Shown: positions 1-8,483 of the stretch, piece by piece | Numbering within the stretch: the first letter of the stretch is position 1 | Layout of the letters: the number at the start of each line of letters is the position of its first letter | Assembly: GCF_000235625.1 (NCBI RefSeq) | Contig: NZ_AGTR01000085.1 | Span: 62,001 to 126,000, forward strand | Source: Marinobacter manganoxydans MnI7-9 | GTDB lineage: Bacteria > Pseudomonadota > Gammaproteobacteria > Pseudomonadales > Oleiphilaceae | DNA: 64,000 bases | Direction of reading: 5' to 3' | Program-made: the position numbers and the translations under genes | The notes under the pieces: generated by a model | What the model was told of the DNA's origin: nothing | Seen by the model: the letters and a program-made list of their open reading frames with translations, nothing else | Databases searched by the model: none

Positions 1-744
1 CGCGTCAAGTGACCGGCCCATGGCTTCAAGGCCTCGGCTGACCGTCGAACGGTAGCGCTCGTCGGTGATTGTCGACACGCCGTAGGATTCGATAAAACCC
101 AGAATTACATCCGTTTGCGCCAGCTTTGGCAACGGAGTGGGCTGGCTCTGTCGTCCGGGCCGGGTGTTCAGCTCGGCGGCAAAGTTCCGGGTTGTCTGGT
201 GGGTGTGGGTGATCAGGGAAGCCTGATTGGCAACGAACGCCAGTGCCGGGCTACCAATCCACGGGGTTACGGCCCCGGCCAGGAAAAGCCCGGACATCAG
301 CCAGAGGGGTTTGCCCAGATGGGCCGGGGAATGATGGCCCAGTCGGTCCAGTCCATAGTGAAACAGCCAGCCTATCCCGACAAGCACGGCTGCCAGAGCA
401 CCGAGAGCCAGCACCGCCAGAACGCCCCCCAGGTTGGTATCCAGCAGGTTCCAGGCGGCGTCCAGCAGACCAAACTCCAGATAAAGATTCAGTCCTCGGC
501 CAAGACTTTCCCGAACCAGAGCATCTGCCAGAACAAGAAGCACCAGCAGCCCATACAGAACGGCCAGCACCTGGGCGACGCGATACCGCTGTTGCGGCAC
601 TCTGAGCCCGCAGATGACGGCCCAGACGACCAGGGCTTCCAGGGAAAACCAGGGATTGTCGCCGGGCAATGCCAGGGCGGGCAGCAGGAATAATCCGTTC
701 AGGATGAGCAGCCACACCAGTATCACGAGGCCGCCTCTACCCAT
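1..744 (-). CDS. Membrane-anchored sulfatase-like / LTA-synthase-type protein, N-terminal part (runs off the window)
   Basis: The reading frame is open from an ATG at 744 to the first base of the window, giving 248 residues. The first ~180 residues hold about four or five hydrophobic segments. After a basic, proline-rich linker the soluble domain begins with DVILGFIESYGVSTI, which resembles the opening strand of the alkaline-phosphatase/sulfatase superfamily (LTA synthase, phosphoethanolamine or phosphoglycerol transferases), where the metal site follows an E-S-x-G stretch. The start overlaps the end of the shifted frame of opgH (stop 723-725) by 22 nt, so the two are probably translationally coupled. 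By context it could decorate periplasmic glucans, as OpgB does in enterics; that is inference. The catalytic Thr/Ser and the later metal ligands lie outside the window. Confidence 0.72.
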   Translation of the reverse strand, partial: MGRGGLVILVWLLILNGLFLLPALALPGDNPWFSLEALVVWAVICGLRVPQQRYRVAQVLAVLYGLLVLLVLADALVRESLGRGLNLYLEFGLLDAAWNLLDTNLGGVLAVLALGALAAVLVGIGWLFHYGLDRLGHHSPAHLGKPLWLMSGLFLAGAVTPWIGSPALAFVANQASLITHTHQTTRNFAAELNTRPGRQSQPTPLPKLAQTDVILGFIESYGVSTITDERYRSTVSRGLEAMGRSLDA

Positions 745-2833
745 GCCAGTTCGTCTCGCCGACGGGGCAAGGACACTGCAGCCGGAGGGGCCCCCTCAAC
801 GGACTGCGCCATACGAACCAGCACGTCACGCCATGGTGATTCTGATGAGGCATTCCAGGCTCGCCAATGCAGGGCTTCCAGGGCCCCCGGATGGTTGCAG
901 ATCAGGCTGAGTTCCCGGTGATTCAGTGCCTCTTTACCTCCCGTGGCGCAAAGATTGACCAGCCGTTCCAGTGCCCGTGCTTTTTTACCGGGGCCGGCTG
1001 AGCGTCATATCGGGAAACCCTGGCAAAGACCGGCGACAGAACCATCTGCTCGAACCAGCTTAACCGGTCGGGGTTATGGCGAAGTAGGGGGATGGCGCTG
1101 GCCAGTTCAATCACTCTCGCGATATGACCATCCTCGGGCACTTTCAGCCAGGTATCTGTGCTGGGCTTTTGGGCCAGCAAGAAGGCCAGAGCCGGCGCCA
1201 GTAATACCGGTGTCATTACCGGTAGGGCCCAGGGCGTCAGAGTCGGCGCGTGCCAGTGAATCAGAGCAAGGCCTGCGGCGGCTGATAACAGAAGCGGGCC
1301 AAAGTGCTGGAAGCTGAGCCCCGGAGTGAAACCGCCGGACCGGTTCTGCCCCTGCCAGCCCACCTTGAGATTCAGCAGAGCCCGGACCACATGGAGGGTA
1401 TGAACCAGCATCCGGATCGGAGCGAGCGCCAGCGCCGCCAGTGTTTCGACGAGAGTGCTGCCATAGAGCCTGAACGGGCCTCCAAACCTGGCGGTTCGTC
1501 GGGCCAGACCGTGGTCCGTCACGGCAAGAAGCCGGGGGCCAAAGAGTAGCAGTGCGGTTACCGCAACCAGCAGGGCACCTGTGCCTGAGCCGGCTTCCGT
1601 TGTGGCCATTACGCCGGGTAGCGCAGGCTCGGGCGTCGGGCCGGCCAACGCCACATAGCCGGATAAGCCCAGGAAAATCAGCCAGAGCGGAGAAGCCAGA
1701 TAGGAGAGAATACCGGTCAACAGGGCCATCCGGTGGGCCATTCGGATCTTGCCCATGGTTACCAGTAGCCACAGGTGCTGGAGATTGCCCCGACACCAGC
1801 GCCGGTCGCGGATCAGGTCGTCTTCGAGTGTCGGCGGTGATTCCTCGAAACTGCCGGCGATGGCCGGTTCCAGCCATACTTCGTAGCCTGCCCGGCCCAT
1901 CAGTGCAGCCTCGATGAAGTCATGGCTGAGAACGGGCCCCCGGAACAGACCGGGCCCCCGAAGCTTGCGAAGACCACAGTGAGCCATGAACGGGGCTACC
2001 CTGATGATCGCGTTGTGGCCCCAGTAAGTGGCTTCCCCCAGTTGGATGGCTGCCAGACCGGCACTGTAGAGCCTGCCATAGCAGCGATTGGCAAATTGTT
2101 GCAGACGGGCAAACCGGGTTTCTGCCCGGGCCAGGCGGGGTGTGGTCTGGATGATCCCCGCCTTGGGCCGAGCTTCCATGAGCTGTATAAGCCGGGTAAT
2201 GCAGTGGGCACTGAGCAGACTGTCGGCATCCAGGACAACCATATAGCGGTAGCGGCGACCCCATCGACGCAGGAAATCGGCGATATTGCCGCTCTTGTAG
2301 TTCAGGTTGATGTTGCGCCGCCGGTAGAACAGGTGCTGGCCTGGGCCCAGCTCCCGGCGTATCTGCTCGCAGGTCGCCTGTTCCTCCAGCCAGATGTCCG
2401 GGTCCCGACTGTCCGAGAGCACATAGAAATCCACGGGCCCGGCCTGCCCCTGTTGCTCAAGATCCTGGATGATCGCTTTCAAACCACCGAGGGAATGCTG
2501 CACAGGTTCATGGCAGATGGGCATCACGACCGCGGTTGGGGCAGAGAGCGACTCCGAGGGCCCACTCGGCCCTGCACGGCTGGAAAGGCTCCAGGGGTCG
2601 CCACCGAAACGGAGGGCAACGAATCCGAAAACGGCCGTCCAGAAACCCACGCCAATCCAGGCAAACAGCACCCCGAATACCAACAGCAATAAGGCGATCA
2701 TTCCGGAACTGGCCTGATCCGGGATAGTCTGGGCACACAGAACCACGCCGGCCAGCGTCTGAGCGGCAACGAGGAAGACAAGCAGGAAGCGGCGCCGGAA
2801 GGCAACCGGGCGCCAGGAGCCGGCATTAATCAC
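723..2833 (-). CDS. opgH: Glucans biosynthesis glucosyltransferase OpgH (MdoH), reading frame broken at a slippery heptamer
   Basis: Inner-membrane family 2 glycosyltransferase that makes the backbone of osmoregulated periplasmic glucans from UDP-glucose. The unshifted frame starts at GTG 2833 and stops at 923 (636 aa). It carries VLSDS (138-142), the DAD metal site (202-204), HDFIEA (304-309) and RDRRWCRGN (342-350), with flanking membrane segments. At 980-986 the coding strand reads GTA-AAA-AAG, that is A-AAA-AAG in the zero frame. A -1 shift there continues for ~80 codons to a stop at 723-725 and restores the usual OpgH tail (for example LNHRELSLICNHPGALEALH); total 703 aa. Without a shift the protein ends after 24 unrelated residues. 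Either a programmed -1 frameshift, a real single-base deletion or a sequence error in the A run could explain this. No opgG lies next to it. Confidence 0.85.
980..986 (-). promoter_or_regulatory. Candidate -1 frameshift heptamer A-AAA-AAG in opgH
   Basis: Read on the minus strand in the opgH frame, the codons are GTA AAA AAG, which place the heptamer A AAA AAG exactly in the phase used by the E. coli dnaX frameshift site. Slippage by -1 joins the two halves of opgH. A short complementary pair, CAGCCG upstream and CGGCTG downstream, flanks the site. I see no clear Shine-Dalgarno-like stimulator about 10 nt upstream. Confidence 0.45.
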
Positions 2834-3071
2834 GGGGATACCTGATACTGGCCCGGGCTATGGGTGGCAGATGACGACCCTGATGAAGCGCGGGCAGGAC
2901 AAACCACTGGGACATTTGTTCCAGTAATTGCCCGGTACTCAAGGCCGGGCTCTCAGCCTCGCGCGCCTGCAACATGCTGTGTACCCGCGCTCGGGTTTCC
3001 GGGCCGGTATCGTGGCCTGCAGCACGCAGGTACAGCAATGCTCGATCAAACGGTTCGTCCGATGAATCCAC
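2826..3071 (-). CDS. Small ORF resembling the cytoplasmic N-terminus of OpgH
   Basis: An 81-residue ORF from GTG 3071, preceded by GGAG about 7 nt upstream, ending in a TAA that overlaps the GTG of opgH by 8 nt. Its last part, PPIARASIRYPRD, resembles the PPIRR-type segment that precedes the first membrane helix of longer OpgH proteins, and opgH here lacks such an N-terminal region. Removing one C from the CCCC run just before the overlap would fuse it in frame with opgH. It is therefore either a separate, coupled small protein or the split N-terminus of opgH. The sequence alone does not decide between them. Confidence 0.55.
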   Translation of the reverse strand: MDSSDEPFDRALLYLRAAGHDTGPETRARVHSMLQAREAESPALSTGQLLEQMSQWFVLPALHQGRHLPPIARASIRYPRD

Positions 3072-3137
3072 AATGGTCTCCGGGATGCTGGGTTACCCCG
3101 AAACATACGGCTACGGCCCTGAGTTCAGACCACTGGC

Positions 3138-3674
3138 TTACTGATCGTTAAGGTACTCATCCTTCAGGCGGACGTAGTTGGCGGCGGTGTATTTGAAGAA
3201 CCCCCGCTCCTTCTCGGTCAGCGCCCGGGCTTTTTTGCAGGGCGATCCCACATAAAGGTGCCCGGATTCCAGGGTTTTGCCAGGTGGCACCAGACAGCCC
3301 GCGGCAACAATCACCTCGTCCTCCACCACGGCGCCATCCATAATGATGCAGCCCATGCCCACCAGAACGCGGCTGCCAATGGTGCAGCCGTGCAGCAGCG
3401 CCTTGTGGCCCACAGTCACGTCGTCCCCCAGTGTGAGCGGATAACCACCGGGGTTGTAGTCACTGGCGTGAGTGATATGCAGAACCGACCCATCCTGGAT
3501 GCTGCACCGATGCCCGATACGGATTTTGTGCATATCGCCACGCACCACGGTCATCGGCCAGATGGAAACGTCATCGCCGGTTTCAACATCGCCAATCACC
3601 ACTGCACTTGGATCTACCCACGCCCGTTCCCCAAAATCTGGCGTGATACCCTTGTGTGAACGTATATTCGTCAT
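3138..3674 (-). CDS. Gamma-class carbonic anhydrase family protein (YrdA-like)
   Basis: A 178-residue left-handed beta-helix protein. Hexapeptide repeats run from about residue 20 to 150 (for example WVDPSAVVIGDVETGDDVSI). The histidines expected for the trimer-interface metal site appear in VLHITHAS and in VGHKALLHGC. The family includes bacterial YrdA/PaaY-like proteins and archaeal gamma carbonic anhydrase; activity in YrdA-type members is often low or unproven, so substrate is open. It sits divergently from prlC with yheV following, the same grouping seen in pseudomonads, which supports the assignment. The C-terminal helix is complete, and the start MTNIRS is the only plausible ATG near a full-length N-terminus. 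Confidence 0.9.
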   Translation of the reverse strand: MTNIRSHKGITPDFGERAWVDPSAVVIGDVETGDDVSIWPMTVVRGDMHKIRIGHRCSIQDGSVLHITHASDYNPGGYPLTLGDDVTVGHKALLHGCTIGSRVLVGMGCIIMDGAVVEDEVIVAAGCLVPPGKTLESGHLYVGSPCKKARALTEKERGFFKYTAANYVRLKDEYLNDQ

Positions 3675-3715
3675 TACATAGTACTCATTGATGAATTACC
3701 CGAAGGCCCGGGGTG

Positions 3716-3904
3716 CCTGTGGGAGAGGCCCTTCCAAAACTGTCTGTCGCCATGGATGGCGACAGTCAAGCGTCACATGGGTGAGGCTGAGCGTTTATGA
3801 AGCAAAGCTTCATGCTTCAGCCGAACGACTGCAATCTATGATTGCAGGCCGGACCCCGGAGGGGTGCCGCAAGGAGCGTGTTTTGGAAGGGCCTCTCCCA
3901 CAGG
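3716..3904. repeat. Long intergenic palindrome, family A copy 1
   Basis: Between the divergent carbonic anhydrase and prlC genes. The outer arms 3716-3740 and 3880-3904 are a 25-bp perfect inverted repeat. Inside are further hairpins: CTGTCGCC/GGCGACAG (3744-3751, 3758-3765) and CTGCAATC/GATTGCAG (3829-3836, 3840-3847). The core elements CATGGATGGCG, AAGCGTCACA and AAGGAGCGTG are shared with the other family A copies at 25361-25463 and 48281-48394, while the outer arm sequence is private to this copy. The short frames that cross it are not credible genes. Confidence 0.85.
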
Positions 3905-3967
3905 TGCCAGCCTCATAACTTGAAGAAACCAAACTACCCAAGATTCGACTAGCTGAGAAGGGGACCT

Positions 3968-6013
3968 ATGAATAACCCGTTACTGACTGACGACCTGTTG
4001 CCGAAGTTTGACCATGTTCGCACCGAGCACATGGAAACGGCAATTGACCAGATTCTCAGTGAAAACCGGATGAAGATCAGCCAGCTCGCGGAGCAGGAGG
4101 ATCCCACCTGGGAGACCCTGGCGCAGCCGATGCAGGCGCTGGACGACAAGCTGAGCAATGCCTGGTCGGTGATTTCGCACCTGAACGGCGTGATGAACAA
4201 CGACGAGCTGCGCAAGGTTTACAAGAACTGCCTGGAGAAGCTCACCGAGTACAGCACCGAAGTGAGCCAGAACGCGGCCCTCTGCGACGCCTACAAGAAG
4301 CTGGCCGAGCGAGACGATTTCAAGAACCTGAGCGAAGCCCAGCGCAAGTCTGTGGAAAACACCCTCCGGGATTTTCATCTGGGTGGTGTCGACCTGCCGG
4401 AAGACAAGAAAAAGCAGTATGCCGAGTTGTCCCGGGAGCTGTCCGAGCTGTCCAACAAGTTCAGCGATAACGTGCTGGACGCAACCCAGCATTGGTTCAA
4501 GCACATCACAGACGTGGATGAGCTCGCCGGCGTCCCGGAGACGGCTATTGAGAGCGCCAAACAGGCCGCCCGCCAGAAAGAGCTGGAAGGCTATGTGATC
4601 ACCCTGGATTTCCCCAGCTTCTTCCCGGTTATGACCTACTGCGACAACCGGGATCTGCGCCGGGAAGTCTATGAAGCCTTTGTGACCCGCGCCTCCGACC
4701 AGGGCCCGGATGCCGGCCAGTGGGACAACACCCCGGTGATGGCGGAGATCCTCAAGCGCCGCCACGCCCAGGCCAAGCTGCTGGGCTTTGACAATTACGC
4801 CGAGCGCTCTCTGGCCACCAAGATGGCCCGCAGCAGCGACGAAGTGCTGGACTTCCTGAACCAGCTGGCGGCCAAGTCCAAGCCCCAGGCCGAAAAAGAA
4901 TTTGCCGAACTCAGGGCGTTCGCGAAAGACGAGTACGGCGCCGAGGAACTGCAGGCCTGGGATATCGGCTATTACAGCGAAAAGCTTCGCCAGAAGCGCT
5001 ACGACATCTCTCCGGAAACCCTGCGTCCCTGGTTCCCGGTGAACAAGGTGGTGCCCGGACTGTTCCGTGTCGCTGAAAAGCTGTTCGATGTCCAGATTGA
5101 AGCGAAGCCGGAAGTGGAAACCTGGCACGAGGATGCGACTGCCTACTGTATCAGTCGCAACGGTGAGCCCCTGGCCTGGTTCTATCTCGACCTCTATGCC
5201 CGCCAAGGCAAACGTGGCGGTGCCTGGATGGCCGATTGCCGGGTGCGCTGGCGCAACCTGCGTGGCCAGCTCCAGTTGCCGGTAGCCTTCCTGACCTGCA
5301 ACTTCACACCGCCGGTCAGCGGCAAGCCGTCACTGCTGACCCACGATGAGGTCACCACCCTGTTCCACGAATTCGGCCACGGCCTGCATCACATGCTGAC
5401 CCAGGTGGACGTGCTGGATGTGTCCGGCATCAACGGTGTCGCCTGGGACGCCGTCGAGCTGCCCAGCCAGTTCCTGGAAAACTGGTGCTGGAATCCGGAA
5501 TCCCTGGGCCTGATCGCCTCGCACCACGAAACCGGTGAGCCGCTGCCGGAAGATCTGCTGCAGAAACTGCTGGCGGCCAAGAACTTCCAGTCCGGCATGG
5601 GCATGGTGCGCCAGCTCGAATTTTCACTGTTCGACTTCCGCCTGCACGCGGAATTCACCGACGAAGCGCCCACCAACCCGCTGGATATGCATCGCAAGGT
5701 GCGAAGCGAGATTGCCGTGGTGGAAGCCCCGGAATTCAACCGCTTCCCCAACTCCTTCTCGCACATCTTTGCCGGTGGCTATGCGGCTGGCTACTACAGC
5801 TACAAGTGGGCGGAAGTGCTGGCGGCCGATGCCTTCTCCCTGTTCGAGGAAAAAGGTATCTTCGACCCGGAAACCGGCAAGGCCTTCCTCCATAATATTC
5901 TGGAGAAAGGCGGCTCACAGGAGCCGATGGAATTGTTCAAGGCCTTCCGGGGTCGCGAACCGCAGGTGGATGCGCTACTGAAACAAACCGGCATCACGGA
6001 CGAAGCGGCCTGA
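3968..6013 (+). CDS. prlC: Oligopeptidase A (M3 family metallopeptidase)
   Basis: A 681-residue cytosolic zinc oligopeptidase that degrades short peptides, including cleaved signal peptides. The zinc motif HEFGH lies at residues 467-471 within LFHEFGHGLHHML, and the downstream region contains the family stretch ESLGLIASH and the conserved HIFAGGYAAGYYSYKWAEV near residue 600. Length matches the family (about 680). The ATG at 3968 follows AGGGG with normal spacing. A hairpin (6024-6048) and 57 nt separate it from the small zinc-ribbon gene in the same direction, so the two are probably cotranscribed. Confidence 0.96.
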   Translation: MNNPLLTDDLLPKFDHVRTEHMETAIDQILSENRMKISQLAEQEDPTWETLAQPMQALDDKLSNAWSVISHLNGVMNNDELRKVYKNCLEKLTEYSTEVSQNAALCDAYKKLAERDDFKNLSEAQRKSVENTLRDFHLGGVDLPEDKKKQYAELSRELSELSNKFSDNVLDATQHWFKHITDVDELAGVPETAIESAKQAARQKELEGYVITLDFPSFFPVMTYCDNRDLRREVYEAFVTRASDQGPDAGQWDNTPVMAEILKRRHAQAKLLGFDNYAERSLATKMARSSDEVLDFLNQLAAKSKPQAEKEFAELRAFAKDEYGAEELQAWDIGYYSEKLRQKRYDISPETLRPWFPVNKVVPGLFRVAEKLFDVQIEAKPEVETWHEDATAYCISRNGEPLAWFYLDLYARQGKRGGAWMADCRVRWRNLRGQLQLPVAFLTCNFTPPVSGKPSLLTHDEVTTLFHEFGHGLHHMLTQVDVLDVSGINGVAWDAVELPSQFLENWCWNPESLGLIASHHETGEPLPEDLLQKLLAAKNFQSGMGMVRQLEFSLFDFRLHAEFTDEAPTNPLDMHRKVRSEIAVVEAPEFNRFPNSFSHIFAGGYAAGYYSYKWAEVLAADAFSLFEEKGIFDPETGKAFLHNILEKGGSQEPMELFKAFRGREPQVDALLKQTGITDEAA

Positions 6014-6023
6014 CCCAATTTGA

Positions 6024-6048
6024 GCCGGCAGTCGTAAAGGCTGCCGGT
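6024..6048 (+). other. Intergenic hairpin between prlC and the zinc-ribbon gene
   Basis: GCCGGCAG and CTGCCGGT pair across a 9-nt loop. Only a weak T-rich tail (TTGTT) follows, so it is more likely a partial attenuator or mRNA-stabilising hairpin than a full terminator. Confidence 0.45.
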
Positions 6049-6070
6049 TGTTCCAAACGGGAGTATTTAT

Positions 6071-6328
6071 ATGGCGAGTCCAAAACGTTTTATCGCCGGC
6101 GCCGTCTGTCCTCGCTGCGCGGAGATGGACAAGATCATGATGTTCACCACCGACGACGATGACCAGGTACGCGAGTGCGTGGCCTGCGGCTTCACCGATG
6201 CGGTGTCTGACGCCGAACAACCGTCCAACCCCGAGCTCGAGACCCGGGTGAACAAGCGCAAGAACGAGGACGATCACACCGTCAAGCAGGTTGTGTTTTT
6301 CAAGTCTGCTGCTGACGACGAGGATTAA
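6071..6328 (+). CDS. YheV-family putative zinc-ribbon protein
   Basis: An 85-residue protein with a four-cysteine zinc-ribbon pattern, CPRC near residue 13 and CVAC near residue 38, followed by an acidic, polar tail that ends in DDED. The family is small and its function is not established. It sits directly downstream of prlC, as in pseudomonads. GGGAG lies 8 nt before the ATG. The family call rests on the cysteine pattern, length and neighbourhood. Confidence 0.8.
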   Translation: MASPKRFIAGAVCPRCAEMDKIMMFTTDDDDQVRECVACGFTDAVSDAEQPSNPELETRVNKRKNEDDHTVKQVVFFKSAADDED

Positions 6329-6358
6329 TTCTTATCTCCTGGCCTTCTGGTTGAGGGG

Positions 6359-6453
6359 CGGAGAGGCCATGGGAATGCTTTTCTTCTGGGAAAAACAACT
6401 CGCTTCGCTCAGACATCTTTTTCCCGGCAGAAAAGCACACCCACACCCTCTCG
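6359..6453. repeat. Long intergenic palindrome, family B copy 1
   Basis: Downstream of the zinc-ribbon gene. Arms 6371-6395 and 6418-6442 match at 21 of 25 positions and end in GGGAAAAA/TTTTTCCC. The loop holds the family core AACTCGCTTCGCTCAGACAT (6397-6416). Copy 2 follows 63 nt later in the opposite core orientation, and copy 3 is at 31809-31903. Confidence 0.85.
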
Positions 6454-6515
6454 ATCTGACTCAAAAGATATCTCTTTAAGGCAAATTCTTTTCAGCGATA
6501 TCTGATGGTTTCTAT

Positions 6516-6607
6516 GTGAGGGGGCCGGGATATTTTTCCCGCCGGAAATTGATGTCTGAGCGCAGCGAGTTGCCATTTCCAAGGGAAAAATATCCCGGCC
6601 CCCTCGC
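6516..6607. repeat. Long intergenic palindrome, family B copy 2 (inverted)
   Basis: Arms 6516-6540 and 6583-6607 are complementary at 24 of 25 positions. Their sequence differs from copy 1. The core, on the minus strand, is AACTCGCTGCGCTCAGACAT (6552-6571), flanked by an inner GGAAAT/ATTTCC pair (6544-6549, 6575-6580). Copies 1 and 2 lie head to head between the convergent zinc-ribbon and antiporter genes. Nothing else is seen in the 319 bases between those genes. Confidence 0.85.
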
Positions 6608-6647
6608 AACTCCCCTCAACAAGCAGGCTACAGAAAAACCTCCCAGC

Positions 6648-7970
6648 TCAAAGAACCATAGCCGCCAACCACCCAAAGCCAAGCAGCGGCAAATTGTAGT
6701 GCAGGAACGTCGGCACCACGGTATCCCAGATGTGGTTGTGCTGGCCGTCGGCGTTCAGGCCGGCGGTGGGGCCGAGGGTGGAGTCGGAGGCCGGGGAACC
6801 GGCATCCCCCAGGGCGCCGGCGGTGCCGACCAGGGCCACGATGGCCAGGGGGCTGAAACCCAACTGCAGGGCCAGGGGCACGTACAGGGCCGCGATAATG
6901 GGGATGGTCGAGAAGGACGAACCGATACCCATGGTAATCAGCAGACCCACCACCAGCATCAGCAGCGCCGCCATGGCCTTGTTCTCGCCGATAGTCGCCA
7001 CGGAGCTGTCCACCAGGGCGGCAATTTCACCGGTTTCCCGCATCACTTCGGCAAAACCAGACGCGGCGATCATGATGAAGCCGATCATGGCCAGCATCTT
7101 CATGCCCTCGGTGAACAGGTCATCGGCTTCTTTCCAGCGCACCACACCAGACAGGTTGAAAAGCACGAACCCGGCCAGGGCGCCCAGGATCATCGAGCCA
7201 AGCCAGAGTTGCACCACGAAGGCAGTGACGATGGCGACCAAGGCCATCACCAGGGTGCGCGGGCTGTAGCTGGTGTCTACCCGTTCCGCTTTGGTGATGG
7301 TTTCCAGGTTATAGGTGCGGCCGTTTCGGTAGCTGAAAAAGACCGCGATCAGCAAACCACAGAGCATGCCCAACGCTGGCAGGGCCATGGCTTTCATGAC
7401 GCTCAGGCCGGAGGCATCGACGCCGTTGGCGTTGATCTTGGCGATCAGGATCTCGTTCAGGTAGATGCCGCCAAAGCCGACGGGCAGGAACATGTAGGGT
7501 GTAATCAGGCCGAAGGTCAGCACACAGGCAACCAGGCGGCGGTCCATGTTCAGTTTTGCCATCACGTACAGCAGCGGCGGTACTACCAACGGTATGAAGG
7601 CAATGTGGATCGGCAGGATATTCTGGGACGAGATGGCAATGGCCAGCAGCAGGCCAATGATCAGGAAGCGGATGCCGTTAACGGCGGCGCCTTCTTCCTG
7701 GCGACCGACCAGGGCCAGGGCCTTGTCGGCCAGGGCGTGGGCCAGGCCGGACTTGCCGATGGCAACGGCGAAAGCACCGAGGGTGGCATAGGACAGTGCC
7801 ACGGTGGCACCGCCGCCCAGGCCGCTATTGAAGGCTTCGATGGTGGCTTCCAGGGACATTCCTGCAATCAGGCCGCCGGATACGGCACCGATGATGAGGG
7901 CAACAACAACGTGAATGCGGCACAAACTCAGGACGAGCATGATGGCAACCGCAGCAACAACGGCATTCAT
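6648..7970 (-). CDS. Na+/H+ antiporter family (NhaC/YuiF-like) membrane transporter
   Basis: A 440-residue, very hydrophobic protein with roughly 11 to 12 membrane segments. It has the small-residue-rich re-entrant stretches typical of the ion transporter superfamily, for example [27 protein letters not shown] and the C-terminal [20 protein letters not shown], which is characteristic of this antiporter family. Some relatives are annotated as histidine permeases, so the substrate is uncertain. GGAG lies 8 nt before the ATG. It is monocistronic: DUF1653 follows upstream after about 115 bases, and family B palindromes lie downstream. Confidence 0.8.
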   Translation of the reverse strand: MNAVVAAVAIMLVLSLCRIHVVVALIIGAVSGGLIAGMSLEATIEAFNSGLGGGATVALSYATLGAFAVAIGKSGLAHALADKALALVGRQEEGAAVNGIRFLIIGLLLAIAISSQNILPIHIAFIPLVVPPLLYVMAKLNMDRRLVACVLTFGLITPYMFLPVGFGGIYLNEILIAKINANGVDASGLSVMKAMALPALGMLCGLLIAVFFSYRNGRTYNLETITKAERVDTSYSPRTLVMALVAIVTAFVVQLWLGSMILGALAGFVLFNLSGVVRWKEADDLFTEGMKMLAMIGFIMIAASGFAEVMRETGEIAALVDSSVATIGENKAMAALLMLVVGLLITMGIGSSFSTIPIIAALYVPLALQLGFSPLAIVALVGTAGALGDAGSPASDSTLGPTAGLNADGQHNHIWDTVVPTFLHYNLPLLGFGWLAAMVL

Positions 7971-8086
7971 GGCAAAACTCCGGGTAGGAATTAATGGTTT
8001 GTCCGGCCCCTTGTGGGGACCGGCATCATGAAAAGCGCGGTAATGTGCAGGAAATGATCGCGGTAGTCAAAGCGGTTGTGTAACGG

Positions 8087-8317
8087 TCAGACTTCGTCAA
8101 GGCGGGCAAAGCGGGGGACCTGTTCGCCGGCCATTTCCACGGTTTCCCGGAACATGGTCAGCGGGCGTACCCAGAGGCTGTAATCACCGTACAGGCAGCG
8201 ATAAACCACCATCTGTTCTTCAGTTTCACTGTGCCGGGCGATCCCGAGTACTTCGTAATCCTTGCCCTTATAGTGCCGGTAACGGCCAGGGCGTATGTCG
8301 TTCTTGCGTTCGGTCAT
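8087..8317 (-). CDS. DUF1653 domain protein
   Basis: A 76-residue protein in which nearly the whole length is the DUF1653 fold: RPGRYRHYKGKDYEVLGIA, then VVYRCLYGDYSLWVRPLTMF. The conserved Y-R-H-Y-K-G-x-x-Y start and the W-V-R-P-x-x-M-F element are both present. The function of the family is unknown. It is transcribed divergently from the diguanylate cyclase gene. Confidence 0.85.
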   Translation of the reverse strand: MTERKNDIRPGRYRHYKGKDYEVLGIARHSETEEQMVVYRCLYGDYSLWVRPLTMFRETVEMAGEQVPRFARLDEV

Positions 8318-8459
8318 TCTCGGCCTCGATGGTTTCAGGCAATGCTGGCCTTGCAGTTATAGAGGACGCAGCACGCGCAACCGTCTAAAATGGAAGCAAC
8401 TGCAAGGATGCAAAAAGACTCAGTCAGGGCCTGAAAGTGTAGAACACCAGGAAGGGCCC

Positions 8460-8481
8460 GGAAACCGGAAACCGGAAACCG
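8460..8481 (+). repeat. Three tandem 7-bp repeats just before a gene start
   Basis: The heptamer GGAAACC occurs three times in a row directly upstream of the ATG at 8484. It lies where the ribosome binding site would be, so a change in copy number would alter the leader of the cyclase gene. Confidence 0.6.
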
Positions 8482-8483
8482 CT

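Noticed and set aside
3688-3918. A 76-residue frame before prlC
   Set aside because: It lies entirely within the family A palindrome.
3980-5206. A 408-residue minus-strand frame
   Set aside because: It is antisense to oligopeptidase A and shows only the composition expected of a shadow frame.
6516-7994. A 492-residue frame on the plus strand opposite the antiporter gene
   Set aside because: It is rich in Gly, Gln and His, lacks any family features, and is the antisense reading of a clear transporter gene with GC-rich codons.
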